DNA from: Pisaster brevispinus
Taxonomy: Eukaryota > Echinodermata > Asteroidea > Forcipulatida > Asteriidae
Direction: 5' to 3'
Length of the DNA stretch: 64,000 nt
NCBI GenBank assembly: GCA_023634235.1
Contig: JAMKCF010000007.1
Span: 17,490,592 to 17,554,591 of the forward strand
Both the position numbers and the translations under genes were made by a program. The notes beneath the pieces were generated by a model that was not told the origin of the DNA, did not search any database, and saw only the letters and a list, made by a program, of their open reading frames with translations. Positions 11,201 through 22,736 of the stretch are shown here, one piece after another (position 1 is the first letter of the stretch; each line of letters starts with the position of its first letter).

Positions 11201-12860
11201 CTAATGAATGTTGTAATACACCTCACTTTTATGTTCTAACTAAGATGTTTCAAATATAAAAGTCGAACAAAGCTGATACTCAAAGTTTGTCTGACTCCAA
11301 AAGAAAAGGTTAATTGCAAAAGAAAATACTTTGTTTACTCGTAAGTGTTCCTCATAACGAAGCCTTATTTCAACTTACTGCTTAACCAAAGGTTAAGCTG
11401 ATATGCCAGGAATTATTTATTGCAATGTTTCTGATATAATAGGCAGTCATCCAACACCGACTCGTTCAAGGTGTGCTAGGCTGTTTTATCCGGTTTGGGG
11501 TCGGGGCCGCAACACTTCTGTTTCTGAAAATCAGTTTTTGTTTTTATGTTTTTTGTTTTTATTTCCCAACTAGATAAGCAACATAAAGGCATCGTGTTTA
11601 CGGCAATTAAAAACACAAAAACATATTTCCTGTTCTTTGAAAAAGAACGTGTACGGACGCGATATCTCCGAGTTCTGCATTCGTTGGACACCGGTACTCA
11701 CCCATACACTCAAACACAACTATTTAACTGTCTTGATATTGTCTTTTATTTAACTGTTTATAAAACAATAGTGTAAACAATGGTGTCCGTGTCCCCGGGT
11801 GCCTCAATCCCAATTGAAATCTGGATTCTTCAGATTACAAATGAATCGAATAAAATTTTGCATTTTTTTCGTAGTATTTTCAATGTTTTTAACACGCTTT
11901 TTCTAGTTACAAGAAGACAACGTTTATATTTTTACCCCACGGCAGATTATCCAGCAGATTTATCTATTACAAGAATAGTAAATGACACACAGAGAGCGCT
12001 GGAAGGGGGCTCGTTTGGGACAAATGCAAATGTGAATTAGATTAGATAGGCCTGAAGTGCCCTCCCAACCCCCAACTCCTTAGAACAAATTTGTGCACTC
12101 CCTTATGCCCCCTAAAGCTGTGCCTTAGTTTCGGTGCTGTTCAATTCATGAAATCACGTTGAGAAAAAACGAGTAGTGATCGTAATTGTTCACGTAATAT
12201 TTATAACAATGAATCATAATAGTCCCAGTAACAGCCATTTGTAGTGTGCCAAATCATTCTAAACTATGAATTAAAGAAGTACATCTAGAAAAGGTGAGTT
12301 TTTAGAGTATCTTTGAAATTATGTACATTGGAATTGGTCTGAATATTTTGAGAGAGTTAGTTCCAGAGAGAAGATCCAGTATGAGCGAATGAACTATCTA
12401 TGTGTGGGGAAAATATCTTTACATTTCGTGTTAGGGGTTGTAGCCAACAGAGGGCGGTAAACTGTTTTATTGGCAAACAGACAAACGAACAAAATAATAT
12501 AGCAATTGTTTTACACCAGAAATGTTCACTTCTCTTCCGTATTACAAGCGTGAAGCATCAATTTTATTAACTAATATCGCTATCAGTAAACATGCATCTT
12601 ACAATAATAATAACAGAGCCAACTATACCTTTACATTAATATTTCTGGATTAATTCAAATTTGAAACGATGCCATTCAGTGGAACATCAGATTGAGACAA
12701 AAGAATTACGCAATCTTTTTTATCCACCTCGAACAGAGGACACCATCAAATCTTTTGTGTAGTTAAACATTAGGGTGTCTTGGGTTTCCTTGCACGTATT
12801 TTTCTCTCCAAATGTGTGAATGAAACAAAATAATGTGCATTTGTTATTGTTTTTTCACAG
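11201..12860. other. Intergenic, nothing firm
   Basis: An 86-codon ATG frame at 11780-12040 (plus) has no recognisable domain. The region 11460-11700 is open on both strands, typical of chance. I annotate no gene. Confidence 0.25.
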
Positions 12861-12909
12861 GACTCGGGAAAGTGCCGCGGTTTAGGGCAAGACACTCACG
12901 GGCGTATGG
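12861..12909 (+). CDS. Candidate small internal exon (49 nt)
   Basis: A pyrimidine-rich tract ending TTTTTTCACAG precedes 49 GC-rich nucleotides followed by GTAAGAC. Frames 1 and 3 are open (DSGKCRGLGQDTHGRMG or LGKVPRFRARHSRAYG). Strong splice signals and a local jump in GC are the only support. No neighbouring exon can be joined to it, so this may be chance. Confidence 0.25.
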
Positions 12910-15022
12910 GTAAGACACAAATAACATTCTTTATCCAAGATGTAAATTTAACATCATAACACCCTTTAATTGTTCCCAACGTTGAAACATATGGGAGTCC
13001 CACAGTTTTTGTTTTTTTTTATTTTGAAATAGTGATTGATTTAAAAAAAAAAAAACGCCCCACCTCGGGCATTTGTTATATAGCGGGTAACGTACAACCT
13101 TCTACGCGTTTAAACAATAAACAGTAGCACTAATAAGCTAATTTATAAACACACATAAAGATTGTGAATCTTTCAACCAGTTTCCGCAAACGGCTGAGCT
13201 AAGCCCAATTCATTATTTTGATTAGTGATTTATCTGAAAGGAAAAGTTTTCACTCGGAACTTCACTCACTGATTATAATCCAGAAACCAATCGAAACATT
13301 TTTGTCTGATGTACCGTCAAAGTTGAGCAAATTGCGTAAAAGAACACAACACTTTGATTGCAATAAAGTAAATAACCAATATATTAATAAGTTTGCATAA
13401 ATTATAGCCTCCGTTTTATTTAGTTGAACGGAGATTTTCTTAGGCGGTCGATAGAGGTCGCCCCTTTAGCGTTTATCGCACAATTATTTATACACAATAA
13501 TGATGTATGAGACGCCCACCCAACTCCACAAAGCTGGTAAGCTTAGCTGAAGCAGGGTTCAAATCAAAATCCAACAATTAAAATACACTAATGTGACCAA
13601 GCCCGGTGTCATATGGGAAGTTGTCACCCGGTATGTGTGCATGTGTTCCCATACGGTAAATCAACTTGGGCTGAAGGAAGTTGATTGGAAGACCTTTTGA
13701 CAGAATTTAACGTTGGGGCTGGGGGGGGGGGTGCAAAGAATCTCCTGCCACACCAGCAAAAGCACAAACAGAAACGAAAGTATTGTGTAATGCTCCTGAA
13801 TTACCGGTTAGCTGCTTGACATCGAAACATGCTTAGCCGACTATGACTATTGTATCCAGAAAAAATCAGTTCCCCAATAAGAATATCAATCCGTAAAGTT
13901 GTTACTCTGAAAAGGACATGTGCCAGTATGGAAAAACTCTGTACTAAGCAAGTATTACTACAACTTCTACATTTAATCAAACAAGCAATGACTAATATAA
14001 ATATATTAGCTAACATTAAATACACCCAGTAATTAAGTGATGCAGGTACCTATAATGTTTCTCAGTCGTGTACGAAAACAAAAATTCTTTGGATCCATAC
14101 AATATTTTGATTAAGATAGGCTATACTTGATTTGACATTGGTAAGTAAACAAAATATGGGTACAAACAATGCTCCCCCTGCAAAAAATATTTATTTACTT
14201 ATATATAAAGTCCTAATAACCTGTTCTCTCCACTGGATTTTTGTTAGCCTTCTTTCTCTCAAGAAGTTTTTAATAAATCAACCTGTTAATAATCCATTTC
14301 TTTTGCAGAGGATTTAAAAGAATATGATATTTTTTGTTCAAACATAAAATGCATTTATATTTTCAATAGTGAATTGCAATAATTTAATCATAAAAAGTCA
14401 GCCCAATGGAGTAAAACAGCAAATAGTTAAAAAAACAATATTACACACACACACAAAATAAATTAACCAAAGATTTTAAGAAACAATCCCCAGCAGATAA
14501 CAAAAATAATAACCCACAACTCTGGTAACTGACTATTTGGAATAGTCCAGTCTAGAATATCGAGGGCGTTCAACTCGCTTGCGAGTTTGTAACTGGAGAA
14601 AACACTGAAACACATGGGACCATGTATAAGAAGTACATTATAAAAAATTGATCTGGGACATTTTGTAGTTTTATTGAAAACTGGATATTGAACTAAAATA
14701 ATGTGCTGATAATCTAATGGGTGATTGTATAAGGCTTGGTTAAGTGGAACGTGTTTTTTTTTCTTTTCTTTTCCTACTTTCCGTTTAGCCAGAAAGTTTT
14801 TTTCCTACTTCCGAACATAGCGTTAAGCCAGACAGTATGCCCGGCCTTTTCCTGTACTGCTACGTCTTAACACAAACACTTAACAAGGACCCAACTTTGT
14901 ATTTTTTGAACAACTGCTTCCTTGTAAAAGTTTAATTTGGTCCACAGCCAGACAATCCATTTTGTATTACTTATTAGGAACGAATGACTGTAGTAAAAAC
15001 TGTCATAAACATAAAAACGCTT
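12910..15022. other. Intergenic downstream of the Ig receptor gene
   Basis: AT-rich. Contains 11 consecutive G at 13721-13731 and a short AC run near 14442-14455. Open frames at 13218, 13801 and 14132 are low-complexity or overlap on opposite strands. No gene seen. Confidence 0.3.
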
Positions 15023-15028
15023 TTTATT
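15023..15028 (-). terminator. Polyadenylation signal AATAAA for the Ig receptor gene
   Basis: AATAAA on the minus strand about 425 nt past the stop codon of the receptor gene. Plausible end of its 3'UTR. The open frame at 15046-15270 would lie within that UTR and is not called as a gene. Confidence 0.35.
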
Positions 15029-15452
15029 GTAATCTTTTTTACATATTAATAAAGGATCTCTTGGTTGGAAAAACCTGGTTTACATTCAATGTATGATATT
15101 TTATCAAATTTTACAGATGGGAAAGAAACGCTATAATTTAAAACAACGTTATAAATAAACCATAAGTGCTTGTTAAACAGTTTCATAGATTCAAAATGGC
15201 TTTTTCTATAAAGTTTTGAAGCTATGCGACATAACATATTTCGGAATTCGTCTTGACTGCAAAATAACAAAGTACCGTATATTGATTCTTAGACAAAGTT
15301 ATGCACACAAAATAATGGAAATGATAATCTACCCAAAATGCAAAAACATACGCTTTAAATTCGAGTTGAAAAGTGATTAACTTGGTGTGAACTGTTAGAA
15401 TACCCTTAATGTGCAGGTACCTTTAGCTGGAGTGGAACCAGATAAGAACTTA

Positions 15453-16892
15453 TTAAGCACAACGGAGTTCAGCATACTCACTCTGCTCCTCCAACTGAAG
15501 TCTTTCTGTGTTCCTGGCTGATGAGGGGCGATGTAGGTTCAAGTCCGCATGTACCGGTCCCACCGCGTTTTTCTTGCGTAACACAACCTCGTATACAATG
15601 GGTGTGTCTGATTCTGTGCCGTCCTCATCTGGTAGTTGATTGACTTTGGTTTGGTTTTCATAGGTCCGTTCACCATAGTGTAAATTGCTTGGTCCCTTGC
15701 ATGCCGAATCTCCTCGTCCACGCTGTCTCCATTGGTGACTGTAACCATATTGACCAGTTGTTGATTGGGCAGGTGCGCCATATCTCTTCATTTCGTTACG
15801 TCCAGTCTGATCGGCGCACGCGTATAACACTTCAGCCTCTTTCGTAGCACTACTACGTAACATTCTGGCGTTCCGATCTCCTGCAACAACCAACGGGATT
15901 TCGTCGTATGTTTGATCATTTTGATCCTCGCTGCTCACAGTTACTCTCTCACCTTTAGGCGGTCTCTGCTCACGTGTAGCCGTCGTCTCTCTTGGTCCTG
16001 TGGGGTTGTGTTTGTGCTTAATCAAGAAGCATCCAAGCAAAGCTATGATTATCAGAAAGAAGATTGCACCGATGATTCCACCAACAATAATTATAACACC
16101 AGAGCCTTGCAAGGTGTTGTCGTCATTCTTGAAGACTGATTTATCTGTGAATGTTTCTATAAGTGAAACTAACTTTGTCTTTGTTGTGGCCGTGGGTAAA
16201 GACAAGACGATGGAACAATTTGGACCATTAAGGTGGGGACCAGCTACACATGTAAACTCTCTCATATTGTCAGACTCGGTCAACTCACGCTCAACTGCGT
16301 AAGTCTCACCTGGATTGATTTCTGTTTTCTCTTCAATCTGGATAGCATCGCTTGATGTGGATTCGAACCAGGTCAACAGGCTCGGAGGGTCGCGTTCTGA
16401 GAGAGTGCATTTAAACGAGACGGCTTTACCGACTCTTGGTCGACTCGGATAAATGTTACAAGAAGGTTTATACTCGGGGAGAAGTGGATTAACTGTCAAT
16501 AAAGCTGTCTCACTTTTTTGCTGCCTACCATTTCTCTCAATCATATGACACCAATAAGTCCCACTGTCATCTCGTTGGACGTTATTGATTTGCAAGTGAT
16601 AGCGCTTACTGACCTGCTCAACAACAATACCGCTACGTCCTGCAAAGTTTGATGTAAAACGGGAACAATTAGAAATTTGCTCGTTCTCAGAATGTTGATT
16701 AAGTTTTCTCTGCCAACTGAATTTATAATACGTACAGCTTGGTAAATACATCGATCCACAAGTGAGTGTTACATTACTCCCCTCGGTGACTGTAACACTC
16801 TGGGGGTTCAAGTTGAAATACTGATGTTCTGCCTTACAGATCAACGCGGTCAAGACAATGCTCATAAACATACGTAACTTTGTGATATCCAT
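15453..16892 (-). CDS. Type I membrane receptor with two Ig domains and two ITIM-like motifs
   Basis: 479 residues from the ATG at 16892-16890. The frame is open 15 codons further upstream, but this Met starts a clear signal peptide (MDITKLRMFMSIVLTALICKA, cut near residue 21). Ig domain 1 is V-type: Cys45, Trp60, and DDSGTYWC ending at Cys115, a pattern shared with pIgR/CD300-like domains, plus extra Cys53 and Cys76. Ig domain 2 has Cys162, Trp175, Cys215 and an extra Cys145/Cys226 pair. A transmembrane helix spans about 264-292 and is followed by KHKH. The roughly 185-residue tail has ITIM-fitting IVYEVV (Tyr434) and SEYAEL (Tyr473, six residues before the end), and YENQ (Tyr411), which fits a Grb2 SH2 site. 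Known ITIM receptors recruit SHP phosphatases when phosphorylated; a similar inhibitory role here is inference. The whole protein is in one open exon, unlike vertebrate relatives, suggesting retroposition or intron loss, though 5' non-coding exons are possible. Ligand unknown. Confidence 0.88.
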   Translation of the reverse strand: MDITKLRMFMSIVLTALICKAEHQYFNLNPQSVTVTEGSNVTLTCGSMYLPSCTYYKFSWQRKLNQHSENEQISNCSRFTSNFAGRSGIVVEQVSKRYHLQINNVQRDDSGTYWCHMIERNGRQQKSETALLTVNPLLPEYKPSCNIYPSRPRVGKAVSFKCTLSERDPPSLLTWFESTSSDAIQIEEKTEINPGETYAVERELTESDNMREFTCVAGPHLNGPNCSIVLSLPTATTKTKLVSLIETFTDKSVFKNDDNTLQGSGVIIIVGGIIGAIFFLIIIALLGCFLIKHKHNPTGPRETTATREQRPPKGERVTVSSEDQNDQTYDEIPLVVAGDRNARMLRSSATKEAEVLYACADQTGRNEMKRYGAPAQSTTGQYGYSHQWRQRGRGDSACKGPSNLHYGERTYENQTKVNQLPDEDGTESDTPIVYEVVLRKKNAVGPVHADLNLHRPSSARNTERLQLEEQSEYAELRCA

Positions 16893-18579
16893 GTTCAAAC
16901 GTCTGGTAAAATTGACAGCCCGGCAATGTCTTATCAATCAGATTAAAGTAAACCAAAACAGCTCGGGCACACAAAGAAACAATAAAGCACTCATTTTTGC
17001 TGTGCCAATGTTCCATCCGATGACAATCTGGTCTGCACCGTTGCAGTACTAACAGGCCCAACTACAGTCTTGACGCGTCATGTCTCTTCCAATAATTATA
17101 CTGAAATCAGGGGCTTCTTTTCTGGTGAGTCCCTATACACAATGATATCACTTCTTTACGGATGCCAAGTGGGAAGTGTTTGTCTTGAATTACATGACAA
17201 AGTCAACAGTTAACAACTTTTGGTTTGTTGAGGTTATTATTATTAAGAAATCCAACTAAGTTGTTTTCTTTGTGACTTCATGTTTTTACAGAGTTCTTTA
17301 TTTGTTTTAATTTAACCTTTGAATTGGTTTGATGTGAAATTGGATTGAAGTATCGAAATTATTTTGCTTATTACTTCCTTGTCCGATTTCTGGGCAAAAT
17401 GAAATGATCAACTGTTTGTTGTTCTAAAAAGAGAGGATTTAGTTTAATAATATTATTTTAATTGGGTTTCTGTGAACAATAAGTGTCTTACAAGGTTTGG
17501 ATGAGCTGGTAATTGTGTTGAAAAGGTCAGATAAGTGGGTTAAATGACTGGGCTAGGAAGCAGGGCTACACTGACTAAGCCTCAGTACTTGACTTTCTTG
17601 GATTTTAGTTTGAAGATTTGTTAAGAGTTTTTAGAGTATCTTTGAAATTATCTAACTGTTAAGATTTTCGGGAGTTTAAAAAGTTTACTTTGCTATAAAA
17701 TGTGTTAGTGATATCAGAAGGTTTGGATTTGTGGCTATTGTTCCTACACTGTTAACTTGCGGTATCTACACATGCATTCCAAGATCGAGTTGTTGCGTTC
17801 GAAGGGATTTCTACTTTTGCAAATCGAACTGGCCCTAGAGGGCGCATGTCAGCACAGTATAAAGGTACATTGGAGTTAATCGTTTCATAGCCTCTCTGTG
17901 TGTTCGAACATAGATTGTGATATGGGGAAGGTTCAGAGGTTTCTCCGGTTTTATTCTTCGAGCTAAGTTGATGTTGGGAATAAACGTCAATGACCATTAT
18001 ATCATATTGTTTTATAATGCAGTAGCTGCGAAGCAAGGAATTAGGCCGACTAACACTTATCAAAATCATATTTCTTACAATCTTTTTAAAGCTATTTTCT
18101 CCTCTAGCAGTCCGCAGGATATCAATTATGAAAATTTGAAATTTTGAAAAGCATTTTTGAACAAATTATATCATTCCATCTCGGGAGACAAGCATTTACA
18201 CAGCTGAACAGGCTAAACGAAGATTCTTAGACAAGTGATAATTTTTCTGTGTTGATATGTGCATAGATTATAGGCCTACACAAACATTAAACAGGAACAT
18301 TATTTGATAAAACAAAGATTGCTTTATTCACAAAATGGTGGTTTTGTGCTCTCATCTTGAGTAGATGTGTCATTGTGCAGGGTTTTAAACTGTTCGTTCA
18401 ATACTTGTGTGTAAATAGCGTCAAGCAAGGGGGCAGTAGCGGTAAAAACTTTAAAACATTTTTGTTTAATAACATAAAAACCGTTCGGTCAAATCCAGTC
18501 ATACTACATGTAATCCTCTACTAGAACCCCTCATTTGAGATAGCGTAGTCATTCATGGGGTTGTGTATACACAAATCTT
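16893..18579. other. Upstream region of the Ig receptor gene
   Basis: The receptor promoter should lie here on the minus strand, but I see no clear TATA box. Remaining sequence is AT-rich with no supported exon; short frames at 17752-18147 overlap on opposite strands. Confidence 0.3.
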
Positions 18580-19300
18580 GCCTTTTAGGAGAATTCAGAG
18601 TTTTCCCCACATGCTGGTATAGTTCAGTATTAAAAATGCTCAAAGTGGATTTAGAAGTCTCATTTTCGGATGAAGGAATACGTAAGGAAGAGTCAGGTAT
18701 GAATTGTGTCTCTCTAGCATGCTTAGTTCTGGAGTTATTTTTAAGCATACCGCAGAATTTATTTCAAGCTTGCTTGTGTTTGTATACGCAGACCCAGTTA
18801 GTTAAATTGGTGGTGGTAGTAGCCGTACTCCCTGGCCTCTCGCCTCGCTTACAAAACTGTCAGAAAATCAAAGGCTTTTCAACAGTATACAACTTTTACA
18901 AATCCAGGATTATTCTGAGAGTGATTTGACCCTCCTTACTTTGTTATTGTCTGTTTTAAAGCACTGTGTACAACAATCTCGATGAACATACCTTTGAGGA
19001 GCATTCAGAGTTTCCCCACATGCTGCTATATTTCGGTATTGAAATGGCTCAAAGTGGACTTACCAGCCTCATTTTTGGATGAAGACATATTTATGAAGAC
19101 TCAGGTATAACTTGCATCTCTCTAGCATGCCTAGTTCAGGAGGTATTGTCAAACATACCGCATATTAATTTATTTCGAGCCATTATTCGGCAGGAAATTA
19201 CTTGCTTTTGTTTGTACGCAGACCCAGTTAGATAATTTGTTGGTGGTAGTAGCCGTACTTCCTGGCCTCTCCCATCGCTTACAAAAATGTATTTTAAAAA
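18580..19300. repeat. Direct tandem duplication, about 410-bp period
   Basis: The stretch at about 18585-18890 is repeated with divergence at about 18995-19300. Shared blocks include TTCAGAG then TTTCCCCACATGCTG, CTCAAAGTGGA, ATTTTnGGATGAAG, GAnTCAGGTAT, TCTCTCTAGCATGC, CAGACCCAGTTAG and TAGTAGCCGTAC. The second copy runs directly into the dispersed repeat copy B, whose first part is therefore also seen truncated near 18820-18890. Confidence 0.65.
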
Positions 19301-19454
19301 ATCGAAACTATAACGAGCTGAATGCATTTCAAATGGGTTTTACAACAGTTTTATTCTTGTGGAAATCCATTTTCCTTATGTTGCTGTTGCCTCAGCTGTT
19401 GCTATGGGATTGAAAAAAGTGATGTGACAGAAATAAAAATCCTACAAAATTGTA
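19247..19454. repeat. Dispersed repeat copy B, left part
   Basis: Matches 9160-9364 of copy A up to CAAAATTGTA, where similarity stops abruptly. Confidence 0.6.
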
Positions 19455-20244
19455 CGCACGTTAATTTCCCATAGCTGATGGCTAAGAAGTGCCCGAAAGC
19501 TCAATGGTGACCTTATCGTCGCGAGACTTACACGGTATTTTCAACAATTCATAAAATGTAATGTTGTAAACTTTAAATATAAAAAAGCGCCCTCCCTCTT
19601 TAAGCTATTTAGAAAATATCATTATACGTTAACACCACCATCAGAATCTTTAAAAAAACGAGCTTTATTTAAAAGTGAACGTTGATTGTGTTTCTCTCTA
19701 AACATAATATAAAAAGCTTGATCGAAAATTGTTTAAATTTTTTTTTAATTTCTCAACAAACCAAGCCAACCAAACCTTACTTTTGTTGTTCTTTTTTTAA
19801 ACAAGGTTTGTTTTGAAATGCATCTTTTATGATGAAATGATGGTGAAGAGTTTCATTATTAGAGACAAGTTTTGCCATTGTTATCTTCAGTTGAAGATGA
19901 TGAGTTCAAAGCGCATGCGTAGATTAATTTTTATCTACTCCGATTGCTTTTGGGTTTATGCTTTAAATGTAAGGCGCTACATAAATTGTCTTTCTTTTGT
20001 ATTATTACTTTATAAACTTGATGCTCTTCATTGAGCTCAAATCGAATTCACAACAGCAGTATTAAAAATTTAGTAAACGTTAAGTGATTCTAAATGTTGT
20101 TGTTGAGTTTTAAAACACGCACACATTTCCTAACAAGAAGCTTTTTTTTCTCATGCCACCCTATGTCAAAGTAGATGTGTTTAGCGGTTTTGGTTGATTG
20201 TAATTGCTGTTCAAGTAAAACAATACCGTTGCAGGTGTGACGTA
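19455..20244. mobile_element. About 790-bp insertion interrupting repeat copy B
   Basis: Absent from copy A. The left junction reads TTGTA/CGCACG and the right junction GTGTGAC/GTAACTTGACC, giving a possible GTA duplication of the target. The inside has long T-rich stretches and, near 19970, a GCGCTACATAAATTG block followed by TTTGTATTATTAC, resembling the 3' tail of CR1-type elements and SINEs. No obvious terminal inverted repeats, so a retroposon is more likely than a DNA transposon. Confidence 0.4.
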
Positions 20245-20520
20245 ACTTGACCACGATCAAATTGGCTTCTTCCTTAAAAACAGCATTTATTCATCCCTAC
20301 ATTATTGATTAGTCGAAAAAGAAAACTGTGCCACATCCAACTGGGGGAGTGTTTGAAACTTTAGCCGCGGAAAAGTTTCAGTGTTGTTGGTCTTTGAATT
20401 GGTCTCAGTCCACCCCTAGTCTTTGATTTCAATACTTCAAGAATGTGAGGCTTGTCCAAACAAATCCAAGATGGATGCTGCCCTGTTTCTTTGTAGGCTA
20501 TAAAGGTTTCCAAGTACATT
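20245..20520. repeat. Dispersed repeat copy B, right part
   Basis: Resumes the match to copy A (9365-9632) from ACTTGACCAC through CTTTAGCCGCGGAAAAG to GCTGCCCTGTTTC. Open frames over this stretch, on both strands, are repeat-derived. Confidence 0.6.
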
Positions 20521-20960
20521 GTACTCCGCTGTTGGACTGGGCACTTGGATATCAGATTACTTTGCACCCTTTGTACTCTGCAGGTTACTTGAAATGTGCA
20601 ACTGAAATGTACTTGAGTACGACATTTTTTCGTTGTTTTCTTTGTTTTAAACATGTACAACAACAAAACCAGACTTGTCAATTGTGTCACATGCCTGGTT
20701 CACCAATGCTTGTAAATATGAACATATCAGAATCGAAATGGGCAATTATTTTTTAACAGCACAAAGTGGTCTACTTTTTCAAAATACTTACAAAAAAAGT
20801 ATTAGACTTTGTCAATGGACTTTTAATTAAAAGCTCTAAAAATTAACAAATAATCAACATATAACAGAAATATCACTATAATCAGCATTGCATGTACTTG
20901 AACATGTAAGTGTACATGCATTGATAATTAAATTGTTGATATCATTATCTTTTCTTCCAG
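20521..20960. other. AT-rich sequence before a candidate terminal exon
   Basis: No repeat or exon recognised. It ends in a pyrimidine-rich 3' splice-site-like tract, TTATCTTTTCTTCCAG. Confidence 0.3.
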
Positions 20961-21074
20961 ATTAATTTTGCGAACATTTCTCATGACATTTGGAAACATA
21001 TGAGACGGACAGCTGCTAAACAGAACATGCCTTTGGAAGTTGAACACATAAATAGGAAACACAGAAAGAAATGA
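20961..21074 (+). CDS. Candidate terminal exon with a basic C-terminus
   Basis: After a strong acceptor, frame 1 is open for 37 codons (start INFANISHDIWKHMRRT, end HINRKHRKK) and then hits TGA; the other two frames stop early. The Lys/Arg-rich end would suit a nuclear or RNA-binding protein, but no family is recognised and no upstream exon is identified. Frame choice rests only on openness. Confidence 0.3.
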   Translation: MNFANISHDIWKHMRRTAAKQNMPLEVEHINRKHRKK

Positions 21075-22291
21075 TTTTCTGGACACTATCGGACTCATAC
21101 ATTCTCATAAACTGCTGTTTGAATTGATCAAACCATGGATGAAGTAGATTTTAACAGCAGCCTGGAGGCTGCTCAAAACATGAACCCAGCAGTTAGGCCT
21201 ATTGAACTCATTTTGAACTCTTGCGCAGCCCAGATAAAGGCTTGCTGCTCTAAAATCCCAATGGAAACAGTCACTTATGAACCCATGAAACTTGGATCAG
21301 TGCTTATGACGTAAACCTGACATTACTGCACCAATGTGTATATTACCTTGAGTTAAAGAAAGGGAGAGGTTGCCCTGCTCTGCTGGTGCCTTGAACATCA
21401 AGGAAGGAGACTCAGGGTGTTTTTCACTCTTGCTCTATGGTGAATTTGATGAGAAGAAACTAGTAGCTGACGTGGAGGTAGAAATCTTAAGCTGCCATTT
21501 TGCCCTTAGGCCAAAGTCAACATTGGGGATCCACAGGTTGGACGAAGATCTGCATTATCAATGGTGAACAGTTTAAACTCTTCCAAGATGCTATGACTGG
21601 GATGAGACGAAACACAAATGAGGAGTAGGTCATATGCCTACTGTTCAGGAGTTAGGCTTGGGTGATCTGTGATGGCGGGATTGGCTTAGTTGGTGTCGGT
21701 GAAAAGTTGGAGTATGTCAATTAAGGCAAATTTGTAACAGTGTCTGTATTCAAACATGTGTCAAGGTCAGCAATGCAGAGAACTCGCTTTAGAAAAAAAA
21801 ATATCAACAGTCCTCAATTGTATTAAAAACTGTCTGATGAGGAAACACAGGGAAATCATCATCAAGAGGAATGTGCAGAGAGCTTAGATTTCTCTGCAAA
21901 AACTGGAATGACATTGATGAGAAGTGTTCACAGACTTAATGAGGAGTGTGTTTTTCTCTAACCAGCCCAGTCAACAATGTGAGTCATCATTGAATTCAAC
22001 AGACAGTTTTTCTCATTTTACCTGTTTTGAAGACTGCCGTAAAAAACATTGGTTTCGTCTTATTGACTATCTACATAGTCTACAACATTTAATCAGCACT
22101 GATTAAGATGTGTGGTGAACATAAAACAGTGCTCTGCTGGCAGCTAACCTGAGATAATGGCCTGAACGTTTCTTGTAAGAATCAATTTCAACAGCTTTCA
22201 ATGCAGTCTCAAACTTATATTTAAATGTTACACAGTTACCTGTACAAACTGTGTGGAGTACTACTCTGATATTCTCTACTTTTACTCGCAG
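21075..22291. other. Unassigned sequence with short open frames
   Basis: A 60-codon frame starts MDEVDFNSSLEAAQNM at about 21136, soon after the candidate stop codon. Sequence to about 21600 has near-coding composition but is broken by stops, which could reflect a decayed gene or transposon. Nothing recognised. Confidence 0.25.
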
Positions 22292-22318
22292 TGTCCATCA
22301 GCTCTCCGGTACCTGAAG
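22292..22318 (+). CDS. Candidate 27-nt exon of plus-strand gene G1
   Basis: Bounded by TTTACTCGCAG and GAAG/GTAACT. Read with two leading bases it gives SISSPVPE and one trailing base, which joins in phase to the next exon at 22435 (giving ...PEGLPDNFPRG...). The in-phase joining and the low-complexity-free peptide are the support. Confidence 0.35.
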
Positions 22319-22434
22319 GTAACTTGAAAGCATTCATAATTGTGGTGCACATATATCGGCACTATCAACATTGCTCTGTCAGCAGCTGCATGTGGAATAC
22401 TGAGCTTCTCCTTGCCTGGCTGTTTCCATCTTAG

Positions 22435-22535
22435 GTTTGCCTGACAACTTTCCCAGAGGACTCTTCAGCTCTCAAAATGACCATCGACATTCTCAATCAG
22501 CAGTAGGCCAGTTGGAAACAATCGCAAATTGGAGG
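22435..22535 (+). CDS. Candidate exon of plus-strand gene G1
   Basis: Follows CTGTTTCCATCTTAG. Encodes GLPDNFPRGLFSS through GQLETIANWR, a hydrophilic segment. The most plausible donor is AGG/GTACC at 22536, leaving phase 0. That does not fit the next good exon, which needs phase 2, so either a different donor is used, an exon is missing, or one of the two exons is wrong. Confidence 0.35.
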
Positions 22536-22619
22536 GTACCATGTTTCTCTCTCATCGCCATCTCTTGATGTTCCCACCGAGAGTTCTGCCTGAAAGTTTT
22601 TCTTGGACTTCCTGTTCAG

Positions 22620-22736
22620 CAACATGGTACTCCAGCTTGCATACCTGTATTCGTCCACCATGGTTAAGCATCTAACAGGACTGAAGGTGTGTAGCTGCTT
22701 AACAACCAGAATGTTCTTCAGCTGTAACATGAGAAG
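22620..22736 (+). CDS. Candidate hydrophobic exon of plus-strand gene G1
   Basis: Acceptor TTTTTCTTGGACTTCCTGTTCAG, donor AGAAG/GTATGT, 117 nt. Only the frame that starts with one completing base is open, giving NMVLQLAYLYSSTMV, then HLTGLK, then TTRMFFSCNMR. It ends in phase 2, exactly what the exon at 23481 requires. Function unknown. Confidence 0.4.
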
